Shown one piece after another: positions 1-6,297 of a DNA stretch of 11,422 bases. The DNA comes from Verrucomicrobiales bacterium (GTDB lineage Bacteria > Verrucomicrobiota > Verrucomicrobiia > Limisphaerales > UBA9464), in the NCBI GenBank assembly GCA_003445095.1, contig DLVS01000764.1:1-11422 (forward strand), given 5' to 3'. The notes beneath the pieces are model-generated. The model had not been told where the DNA came from. It ran no database searches and was given only the letters and a program-made list of their open reading frames with translations. A program made the position numbers and the translations under genes. Position 1 is the stretch's first letter. Every line of letters starts with the position of its first letter.

Positions 1-44
1 GTCACCGGGCAACTTTCGTTAGCCCTCATGTCGAGCGCGCCTTC

Positions 45-1400
45 TCAAAACGCGACACGGAATCGACCCCAAAAGGCCCCAACAACTTCCCGTTCAGGCG
101 CGTTGCCCGGGTCGAAGATCGCCTGGACCCCCAGCGAGATTTGGCTGAAGTGGGTCAACTGCCAGCGGTAAAACCCTTCGAGGACCTTTTCCTCCTGAGC
201 CGTTTCAGCGCGAGGAAACGCGACTGAAAACGCCACTCCCGCCATATCGTCCGGATCACCCATCAGGCCGCGGAAGCCAAACCCGCCCTGAACGTACTGC
301 TGGATGTTCGAAATGGCGTCGGCGTAGCCGTACCGGGCAAAGAATTGCATCGACTCATTGATCTGTTGGTCGGCGATGACGGACACGCCGTTGCCGGCCG
401 GCACGCCGGTTACCTCACGTTCGCCCACATGCCACCCTGATACCGTGTAACGACCTTGGCCGAGGGCGGCGAACGTCGGCGTCCAACCCACTTCACCAAA
501 CGAGAACATGGTCCAATTGTCCGTCAGCGAGCTGATGCCGGAAGTGGTGGTGGTTCCATAAGCGTTGGCCGTGCCCGCGGTGACGAAAAATTGCTGGTCC
601 GTCGGCCGGAACGACACCCCCGCGGTGGGACCGTGTCCCGGGCCAGCGATGGTCGGGTTCGCCGCAAACATGCGGTTCACAAACGAGTTGTTCGCGCTCT
701 GCATCCAGGTGGAACCAAAAAAATCCGTCGGATCAGCGCGTCCGAACAGGAAACGGAACTGGCCCTCGTAAAGCCGCTGGGCCCAATACACGTCGCGCAC
801 CACCCAGCCGCGGTCATTGAAAGTGTTGGCGGTGGGTTGGAGGGTTCCGGCCAGCGGCCCGAGGGAGTTGGGCGTGGTAGAGCCGATGGCGAAACGGTCC
901 TCAATATCGAAAACCAACCGGCCCGTATTTTCGGTTTTGCGGCCCACCAGCGTCCAGGAGGTCATCAGATCGAAATCGCCCGCGGCGCCGTACCGTTCCG
1001 GAGGTCCGCCGCTGAGCCCCTGAAAGAGCATCGTATAGGCCGTTCCCACCCGCAGCCCGATCGCCTCGTTCAGATCGGCGAGCTGCGCTGAGGTGTAGTC
1101 CAGCGGCCACGAAATGGTGGGAAAGTTGAGGTAACCGCGGCGCACCACCTCCAGGTCATCGAGTTCGGCCTCGGAAGCGCTGGGCGCCATGCCGGGAGTC
1201 CAGCCGATGTCATCCACTTCGGGCCCCAGGATGTATCCGAAACCTTCGGCGCTCATCCGGCCTCCGGATAGCGCGACGCACGCGGCGGCGCCCCATTGCA
1301 GGATCCGAGCTGTGGGTGATTTCGGGAACGTCCGGAGCGGGACAGTTTCTCGCCCCCCGGGTTCCGGGCTGAGAATCGAGAGCTGGCGGGACGATTTCAT
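45..1400 (-). CDS. OprB-like carbohydrate-selective porin
   Basis: Predicted outer-membrane beta-barrel of the carbohydrate-selective porin (OprB) type, which lets small solutes, typically sugars, diffuse into the periplasm. The 451-residue product has a hydrophobic signal segment at about residues 33-46. After it come alternating aromatic strands typical of the family, such as GRLVFDIEDRF, FRFLFGRADPTDFFG and FFARYGYADAISN, and a late FYRWQLTHFSQISLGVQ strand. It ends in Phe (RVAF), the usual C-terminal signal for barrel assembly. The frame stays open upstream to 1553, but that would overlap the MFS gene, so the ATG at 1398-1400 is chosen; the n-region before the signal helix is then long (about 30 residues). 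No Shine-Dalgarno is visible. It lies 86 bases after the MFS gene and probably shares its transcript. Family is fairly sure; the real substrate need not be a sugar given the glutaminase/MFS context. Confidence 0.85.
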   Translation of the reverse strand: MKSSRQLSILSPEPGGRETVPLRTFPKSPTARILQWGAAACVALSGGRMSAEGFGYILGPEVDDIGWTPGMAPSASEAELDDLEVVRRGYLNFPTISWPLDYTSAQLADLNEAIGLRVGTAYTMLFQGLSGGPPERYGAAGDFDLMTSWTLVGRKTENTGRLVFDIEDRFAIGSTTPNSLGPLAGTLQPTANTFNDRGWVVRDVYWAQRLYEGQFRFLFGRADPTDFFGSTWMQSANNSFVNRMFAANPTIAGPGHGPTAGVSFRPTDQQFFVTAGTANAYGTTTTSGISSLTDNWTMFSFGEVGWTPTFAALGQGRYTVSGWHVGEREVTGVPAGNGVSVIADQQINESMQFFARYGYADAISNIQQYVQGGFGFRGLMGDPDDMAGVAFSVAFPRAETAQEEKVLEGFYRWQLTHFSQISLGVQAIFDPGNAPEREVVGAFWGRFRVAF

Positions 1401-1486
1401 ATCTGGATGTAAGAAATCACCGAAGTCAGAGCGACCGCTCGAACGCGGTTGAAACTGGTACACTGGGTCGCACGGTCGGTCGGGTT

Positions 1487-3124
1487 TTAACTCGTTTTGG
1501 TCTTTGAGCCCGAGGGAATGTCGCCGGGCTTGATGCCGGGCAGCCAACCGCACGGGACCAGCGCGAGCACCGAGAGACCTGCGAGGGCCACGAAGCCGAT
1601 CTTGAGCGCGCGGAGACGGGTTTCCGAATTGATCCGCACCGCCTCAGCAACCTGCTCGGGCGTGGCGTCCGATTTCTCAAAGCGTTCCTTGAGCCGGTCG
1701 TTGTTGATGAAGTTGATGCTGTCGAGGTCCACCTGCTCCTTCATTTCGGCGGTGATCTTCGGATTGGCGTAAATCCTATTAAGGACCCCGGCGCTGAGCA
1801 CCGCCACCACTAACGCGCCCATGACGGCGGTGCCGACCGCGGCGGCGAGATTCTGGGTCACACCGCGCAGGGAGCCGACGTCGCCAGCCAGCTCGCGAGG
1901 TGATTCGGTCACCAGCACGTTGAAGAGCAGTGTAACCAACGCCCCCTGGCCGAGTCCGACGGTGATGAGGCCGAGGATGACCGGGACGACGCTCCAGTTG
2001 TTGCTGGTGACGAACGCGAGCCAGAGCGTGCCGGCGATCACGAGCACGTACGCGCCGCGGGCGATCTGGCGCGGGCTGAATTTGTCATAGAGCCTTACGA
2101 CGAGCAGCGCGGTGAAGAACACCGTGAGCATGAACGGCATCATCGCAATCGAGGTCGCCGCCGGCGCGCGGCCTTGGACGATCTGGATGTAGAGGGGAAC
2201 GGTGAAATTGATGGCCGCCTCGGTGCTCACAATAATGAAGAGCGCCACGACCGTCGCCCATTCCCGCGGCGAATCCACAACCCGGAGGTCCAACAGCGGC
2301 GTGCCGCCCTGCTTCGCCACGCGATGCGACCAGCCAAAAAAGCCCATCACGATGGCGGCGCCGATAACGATCAGCACGGGCGCCGGGGAAACGCCGACAA
2401 TATCGAAAGGTGCCGACGGCCGGGCCAGCAGCGCGCCCCAACCACGGAGATTATTGAAACCAAAAGTGATGGCGATGATGCCCAGCGCCGCGAGCGCGAC
2501 GCCCACGCCGTCGATTCGTACGTCCGGATTCCCCGGAGTGGGCTTCAGCTTGAAGCTCAGAAGCAGAATGGCACCCGCGTGGAGGATCAGCAGACCGAAG
2601 CCGAGCCGATAATCAATCGACGCCAGGAAACCGACGGTTACAAAGGCCAGCACGCCGGCGATGGCCCGCGCCGAGCCGAGCAGACCCACGGCCTTGGCCT
2701 GTTGTTTGCCGCGGTAATGGCTAGCGATAAGCGCCACGAGGGTCGGCACCAGCGAAGCGCCCGCAAGCCCCGCGAGACCTTGGGCCGCGAGCATGACGGA
2801 GGCTGTGGGCGCGAGCACCATCAGCACCATCGCCGCCAGGAACATGGCCACAGCGATCTGGAAAAAGCGCTTCACGCCCAGTAGTTGGCCGAGCTTGCCG
2901 CCGAGCATGACGAAGCCGGAAACGCCAAGCGAATACATCACGATGGCCGTGCCCACGGTGGTGGGTGCCGTCTGAAAACGTTCCACCATGCCGCTCATCG
3001 AAACCGGTATCGCGGCGACGTTGAAGGACATGAGCATTTGGCCCATGGCGATAACGACCATCGGCAGCCAGGGCTCCTGCGTCTCAACTTCCGAGCCGGC
3101 GTTCGAAACAGCGGTTTTTGCCAT
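1487..3124 (-). CDS. MFS transporter, DHA2-like (14 TM)
   Basis: Inner-membrane secondary transporter of the major facilitator superfamily. The 545 residues contain about 14 hydrophobic helices, fitting the DHA2 (drug:H+ antiporter) size class rather than 12-helix carriers. A motif-A-like loop follows helix 2 (GGKLGQLLGVKRFF, residues 75-88), but the usual Asp is replaced by Gln. Helix 4/5 sequence AGASLVPTLVALIASHYRG (121-139) is typical of the group. Unusual is a hydrophilic stretch of about 55 residues (450-505) between the last two helices, probably helical and outside the membrane. The gene starts 84 bases after glsA on the same strand and precedes the porin. DHA2 proteins export drugs, but also amino acids and other metabolites, so the substrate is unknown. 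No ribosome-binding site is visible before the ATG. Confidence 0.88.
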   Translation of the reverse strand: MAKTAVSNAGSEVETQEPWLPMVVIAMGQMLMSFNVAAIPVSMSGMVERFQTAPTTVGTAIVMYSLGVSGFVMLGGKLGQLLGVKRFFQIAVAMFLAAMVLMVLAPTASVMLAAQGLAGLAGASLVPTLVALIASHYRGKQQAKAVGLLGSARAIAGVLAFVTVGFLASIDYRLGFGLLILHAGAILLLSFKLKPTPGNPDVRIDGVGVALAALGIIAITFGFNNLRGWGALLARPSAPFDIVGVSPAPVLIVIGAAIVMGFFGWSHRVAKQGGTPLLDLRVVDSPREWATVVALFIIVSTEAAINFTVPLYIQIVQGRAPAATSIAMMPFMLTVFFTALLVVRLYDKFSPRQIARGAYVLVIAGTLWLAFVTSNNWSVVPVILGLITVGLGQGALVTLLFNVLVTESPRELAGDVGSLRGVTQNLAAAVGTAVMGALVVAVLSAGVLNRIYANPKITAEMKEQVDLDSINFINNDRLKERFEKSDATPEQVAEAVRINSETRLRALKIGFVALAGLSVLALVPCGWLPGIKPGDIPSGSKTKTS

Positions 3125-3208
3125 ACCGTTATTAATTCTTTGGGTGTTTTCTGCTTGGAACTGACGCTGTGGGGGAAGTTAGGCCTTCGCGCCGGCCGAG
3201 CTGTGGCC

Positions 3209-4219
3209 TCAGACTTCGGGCTTCGAGGTGAAAAGGTCCAAGCCCAGCCGATCCGAAAGGAACTTGGCTGCAAGCTGCCCTTTGACGCTGTTTCCCGCGG
3301 CGTCGAGCGGCGGGGCAAACGTTCCTAGACCGCCCTTGCCCGGCGAGACAGTGACGATCCCGCCGCCGATGCCGCTCTTTCCCGGCAGTCCAATATCATA
3401 AAGCCAGTCGCCCGACGTTTCATACAACCCGGCGGTGGTCATCACCACCAGCGCATCGCGGCAGCTTTCGGCGTCCACCACGCGCTCTTTGGTGATCGGA
3501 TTCACCCCGCCGTCAGCCAGCGTAGCGCCCATCACCGCCAGATCCTTGGCGGAAACGTTCAAGGCACACTGCTTCGTGTACAAATCCACGGCCTGTGCGG
3601 GGTCGAGATAGATGCGGCCGTAACTCTGGAGCAGCCGGGCAATGCCCTGGTTGCGGTAGTTGGTTTCCGTGGCGGAAGCATACACGACTTCATTGAGCGG
3701 CAGCGTGCGGCCGGCGAAGCGTGACAAACCTTCGTGGATGAACTTCCATTTCGCTTCGTGGGTCGCACCAGGAACCAGGCTGGTGGTGGCGATGGCCCCC
3801 GAATTGACCATCGGATTGGTCCGCCCGTCCCCGGTTACGCTCCGTTCGACGGCCGCCAGCGAGTTGAAGGCCATTCCGGTTGCGTTCACCCCGAGCTTCT
3901 GCCGTGTCTCCTCAGCTCCCAAAGCCTGGCAGACCAGGGCGAAGACGAACGGCTTGGACACACTCATGATCGAGAATTCGTACTCGGCGTCGCCGGCCTG
4001 GTACACGTTGCCCGCGGTTCCGACCACGCAGATTCCAAACAGATCGCTGGGAACTTCGGCAAGCGCCGGATAAACCTGCGAGTTCTTGCCATCCGTATCC
4101 GATTTGAAGTGCCCGTACGCCTCGTCGATCAAGGTCTTCACCAACTCGGCCGGCGGCAGGTGGCCGGTGGAAACATACGAGGGACTCGCGGCTCTGCCGA
4201 AGGAGGATCGTTGGCTCAT
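3209..4219 (-). CDS. glsA: Glutaminase A (L-glutamine amidohydrolase)
   Basis: Cytoplasmic glutaminase hydrolysing L-glutamine to L-glutamate and ammonia. It belongs to the serine-dependent beta-lactamase-fold glutaminase family (E. coli YbaS, B. subtilis YbgJ). The catalytic Ser-x-x-Lys is visible as S86-V-S-K89 in FSIMSVSKPF. The conserved substrate-site block RTNPMVNSGAIA is at 133-144, the ETNYRNQG block at 185-192, and the Gly-rich motif LPGKSGIGGGI at 278-288. At 336 residues it is about the usual length or slightly longer, without extra domains. The ATG at 4217-4219 has no Shine-Dalgarno upstream (T-rich instead), but the family's N-terminal helices start soon after it. It heads the glsA-MFS-porin set. 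In enteric bacteria this enzyme, paired with an amino-acid antiporter, supports acid resistance through released ammonia. Family assignment is secure; the physiological role here is inferred. Confidence 0.96.
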   Translation of the reverse strand: MSQRSSFGRAASPSYVSTGHLPPAELVKTLIDEAYGHFKSDTDGKNSQVYPALAEVPSDLFGICVVGTAGNVYQAGDAEYEFSIMSVSKPFVFALVCQALGAEETRQKLGVNATGMAFNSLAAVERSVTGDGRTNPMVNSGAIATTSLVPGATHEAKWKFIHEGLSRFAGRTLPLNEVVYASATETNYRNQGIARLLQSYGRIYLDPAQAVDLYTKQCALNVSAKDLAVMGATLADGGVNPITKERVVDAESCRDALVVMTTAGLYETSGDWLYDIGLPGKSGIGGGIVTVSPGKGGLGTFAPPLDAAGNSVKGQLAAKFLSDRLGLDLFTSKPEV

Positions 4220-4270
4220 GAAGGAAAAAATAGGACGGGCAATTCGGGTCGGGGCGAGCTTTGCCAGGCA

Positions 4271-4299
4271 GCCGTATCACTGCATTTCCGTCGAGTCAA
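4271..4299 (-). promoter_or_regulatory. Possible sigma70-type promoter for glsA
   Basis: In the 132-base gap before glsA, the minus strand has TTGACT (5 of 6 to the -35 consensus, 4294-4299). A 17-base spacer ending in TGA (extended -10 like) separates it from TACGGC (4271-4276), which is a weak -10. Transcription would start about 45 bases before the ATG. An inverted repeat TGCATT/AATGCA (4281-4286 and 4298-4303) brackets the spacer and could be an operator. This is motif matching only. Confidence 0.3.
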
Positions 4300-4351
4300 T
4301 GCATTGAAGAGAAATGTTAAGAGCACTGCCGCGCATCGCTGTCACGCAGTC

Positions 4352-5116
4352 TTAGCGGGGGACGGTCAGCGGCTCGAGGAGGCGGAACTCTATGAGTTCG
4401 CCGGAGGCGATGGTGGCGTGATCACCCGACGATAGTGCGCTGGCGCCGGCGCCGACAGCGGCCCCGCGGCCGGCCCCGCGGCCGCCTCCGAAGGCGGCCC
4501 CAATGCCGGCCCCGACACCGGTATTGATCGCCGTGTTGGCCGTCGAGTTTCCGGCGCGAACCCGGAAATCGCTGGTGACGATTGAGAACCGAGTGCCGTT
4601 AATCTTGATTTCGTTGAGTCCGATTTCGAGGTGGGATGAGCCGGTCATCCTGCCAGCCTGCCGCGATTCTTCCACCCGGCCGTAGAGCCGGGTGCCGCTA
4701 GGGGCAACCACCACTCCGTCCACCCGCAGGTCGGCGTCTAGGCGAGCGCCAAAGCGACGACCGGCGGAATTGCGGGTCGAGACGGTGTCGGACATCCGGA
4801 CCAGCAGGGAGGTGCCAGCAGGGATAGTGATGTTCCTTGGGACGACGGGCGCGGGCGCGGGCTGAGCTGGCGCCGGAGTCGGCGGAGGAGGAGGAGGAGG
4901 AGGAGCCGGGGTCGCCGCGCCGGACATGGTCAGCGCCAGAACGTCGGTGGTCGGAAACTCCAACTCCAGACTGCCGACCTGGAACCGCATGACCTGCGCC
5001 GTCGATCCCAGAAAGGTGCCGTTGAGCACCGACCCATCCTTGAGCTCGAGAATGTCGGCCCGGACGCCTGCCAAACCCACCAAAATCGCGGCCACCAGAC
5101 CAAAGCTATAACGCAT
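4352..5116 (-). CDS. Exported proline-linker / glycine-zipper protein
   Basis: Unnamed 254-residue secreted or envelope protein; I do not recognise a characterised family. Visible parts in order: a signal peptide (1-20, cleavage probably after VRA); a small beta-rich segment ILELKDGSVLNGTFLGS (22-38) resembling Sm/SH3-like barrels; a Pro/Ala linker (68-93) with eight prolines in a row; a beta-rich domain (95-185) starting NITIPAGTSLLVRM; and a glycine zipper (about 198-226, GVGAGIGAAFGGG) that may insert in or associate with a membrane. It ends in a short strand, ELIEFRLLEPLTV. The zipper lies between two segments of one apparent domain. The ATG at 5114-5116 is chosen because it starts directly at the signal peptide; a TTG at 5167 is the in-frame alternative. 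A GGGGAG lies about 20 bases upstream of the ATG, too far for a normal binding site. Function unknown. Confidence 0.8.
   Translation of the reverse strand: MRYSFGLVAAILVGLAGVRADILELKDGSVLNGTFLGSTAQVMRFQVGSLELEFPTTDVLALTMSGAATPAPPPPPPPPTPAPAQPAPAPVVPRNITIPAGTSLLVRMSDTVSTRNSAGRRFGARLDADLRVDGVVVAPSGTRLYGRVEESRQAGRMTGSSHLEIGLNEIKINGTRFSIVTSDFRVRAGNSTANTAINTGVGAGIGAAFGGGRGAGRGAAVGAGASALSSGDHATIASGELIEFRLLEPLTVPR
4884..4904. repeat. GGA trinucleotide tract (7 copies)
   Basis: Seven tandem GGA units read on the minus strand as proline codons in the linker of the exported glycine-zipper protein. Copy-number change would lengthen or shorten the linker in frame and would not switch the gene off. Confidence 0.85.
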
Positions 5117-5256
5117 GGCGAGTGGATACCGAAGCGACTCCCCAATGCCAATGTCGAAATTGTCCAAAGGCGGGCATTGGGTTGACCCAGTCCAGAAACC
5201 ACGGGGGAACCGGAACCGGGGCGACGGGGACTTGTAGGATTTGCGCGTCTTTCTCT

Positions 5257-5520
5257 AATCACATTTTTCCGGTGGACGAATTTTATTGGGAGGATCGGCC
5301 CCGCTACTACGCGGCGTTGCAGGCCGTGCGCCGAGAGGGCGAAGACATGACAAGCCGGCTGGAATACAGTGCGGCAAGACTTCTCGTGACGTTGGAGCAA
5401 GCGTGGGCACGAGTGCAAAAACTGAGGCTGTCGCGCGGCGACGGCCCTGCGTTTGGGCACAACCCACTGCGGCCTTCACGAACGCTGCTCGACAAAAAAC
5501 CCCGCCCTGATCGCGAATGA
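5257..5520 (+). pseudogene. Fic-family protein remnant (C-terminal part)
   Basis: The only convincing plus-strand coding trace. The frame reads NHIFPVDEFYWEDRPRYYAA, then LQAVRREGEDMTSRLEYSAA and a helix ending TLEQAWARVQKL (5257-5424). From memory of the family, this matches the helical segment of Fic proteins that follows the catalytic domain, just before a C-terminal winged helix (usual form roughly ...DRxRYYxAL..VR...DLTxWLEY...). Fic enzymes transfer AMP or related groups to target proteins. The catalytic HPFxxGNGRxxR motif is absent, and the 140 bases before 5257 encode nothing like it, so the front of the gene is gone. The Trp usual in the DLTxWLEY segment is Arg here. Similarity fades after 5424 and the frame stops at 5518-5520. 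No start codon or binding site fits a living gene. It converges on the small membrane-protein gene at 5679. Confidence 0.6.
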
Positions 5521-5678
5521 CGTTCGAAGAAAACTTCCCTGCCCCCAACGCGAAATCCGCCCTGCCGGGCGGCGACCCTGCAGCGCACCATCCCTACCGA
5601 TTGGCCGGTTCAAGTAGTTCCCGCGAGATGGCCGGTCCATCCTACGCACCGGGTTGGCTGCCGGGTTTGTGTTCGATT
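5521..5678 (+). other. Intergenic; possible decayed Fic tail
   Basis: There is no intact gene here. Past the TGA at 5518-5520 the same plus-strand frame stays open to a TAA just before 5710. It includes CRAATLQRTI, which resembles the recognition helix of a winged-helix domain such as often ends Fic proteins. This would fit a nonsense mutation in the old gene, but the flanking residues are not convincing and GC-rich sequence opens frames by chance. Confidence 0.22.
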
Positions 5679-5966
5679 TCAACGTCGGGACCAATAAGCG
5701 AGACCAAACGAACCCAGTGCCGGCAGCCCCAGGATCAAGATTAGCCCCAAAGGCGTGAGGAGCGCCACATGGCCGCCAGTGCCGACAATAAACTCTGGCG
5801 CTCCGATACGATACACGAGATCGCTCAAAACTAAGATGGGCGCCGCAACGATGCCCATGAACCGAGTGTCTTGAAGCATCGGCAAGAAAACGCCGACCCC
5901 GATCAGAATCAGCGGAATAATGAACAACCATCCAAGCGCGAAGCAGACTTTGCTAAGTGATTTCAT
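5679..5966 (-). CDS. Small three-helix membrane protein, unknown
   Basis: Unrecognised 95-residue integral membrane protein. Hydrophobic segments lie at about residues 7-31 (FALGWLFIIPLILIGVGVF within it), 38-53 (IVAAPILVLSDLVY) and 66-91 (LTPLGLILILGLPALGSFG). The tail is short and basic (YWSRR). The lysine-containing start MKSLSK before the first helix suits the inside-positive rule. The frame is open upstream to 6068, but the ATG at 5964-5966 is preferred: it begins next to the first helix and has AGAGG about 10 bases upstream. No motif suggests an activity. It stands alone between the exporter operon and the Fic remnant. The composition could in principle arise by chance, but three well-spaced helices and a binding site make a real gene likely. 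Confidence 0.6.
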   Translation of the reverse strand: MKSLSKVCFALGWLFIIPLILIGVGVFLPMLQDTRFMGIVAAPILVLSDLVYRIGAPEFIVGTGGHVALLTPLGLILILGLPALGSFGLAYWSRR

Positions 5967-6135
5967 TGATCTGAGGCCTCTTGGCAACCCAGGCGTCTTT
6001 TGCCCACTCCGAAGCACCCTCCACTCTTCCACTGGGTCGCACGAGTTGCTGACGGATGGCTGGCGCATCTATGCTGCCGAAGACAACCAAGAAGAAACAG
6101 GATCGGCTCCGATTCGCCATCGCCAAACTAAGCGA

Positions 6136-6297
6136 CTACTCGAAAGCAGGTGTCAGGAGCAACGTTGCACAATTACTGGCCAAGCCAAGTAGGACGACGA
6201 TCAGCAAAACGGCAGCGTTACCACGTGCGCCACGAGCTCTACTGGCGGTGAGCGTGTGACTCCTCACGCGGGCGGGGCCGCCCGCGCGCCGGTTCAC
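6136..6297 (-). CDS. Possible 53-aa single-helix fifth cistron
   Basis: A 53-codon frame starts with GTG at 6295-6297 and overlaps the TGA stop of the last permease gene as GTGA. The three upstream operon junctions have the same geometry with ATG. The product has a basic Arg/Gly-rich first half and then one hydrophobic stretch, AAVLLIVVLLGLASNCATLLL (residues 28-48), compatible with a membrane helix. Against it: no Shine-Dalgarno, no recognised relatives, and a GC hairpin (6267-6286) inside codons 4-11 that may be the operon terminator instead. An internal GTG at 6262-6264 would give a 43-residue version starting after the hairpin. Confidence 0.27.
   Translation of the reverse strand: MNRRAGGPARVRSHTLTASRARGARGNAAVLLIVVLLGLASNCATLLLTPAFE
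6267..6286 (-). terminator. GC-rich hairpin after exporter operon
   Basis: A perfect 9-bp inverted repeat (CGCGGGCGG / CCGCCCGCG with two central bases) begins 8 bases after the last permease stop. The stem is all G/C, but the minus strand continues TGAGGAGTC with no T-run, so intrinsic termination would be atypical. It may act as a 3' stability stem instead. Confidence 0.4.

Noticed and set aside
456..1091. Long plus-strand frame opposite the porin
   Set aside because: Arg/Gly-rich product typical of GC-rich antisense reading, with no domain; the porin strand explains the sequence.
1434..1449. Five-bp stem-loop (ACCGC/GCGGT) between the MFS gene and the porin
   Set aside because: Too short and without a T-run to call a terminator; common by chance at this GC content.
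2174..2884. 236-codon plus-strand frame opposite the MFS gene
   Set aside because: Composition is dominated by Arg, His, Gln and Asp, as expected from the antisense of membrane-helix codons; no start signal.
1447..6044. A 14-base string (CACTGGGTCGCACG) present near 1460 and near 6030
   Set aside because: One shared 14-mer is not surprising in 11 kb of GC-rich DNA, and the flanks do not match, so it is not treated as a repeat or attachment site.
5953..6120. 55-codon minus-strand frame overlapping the start of the 95-aa membrane protein
   Set aside because: It has a short hydrophobic start but no binding site and an otherwise random composition. I see nothing convincing in 5967-6135.
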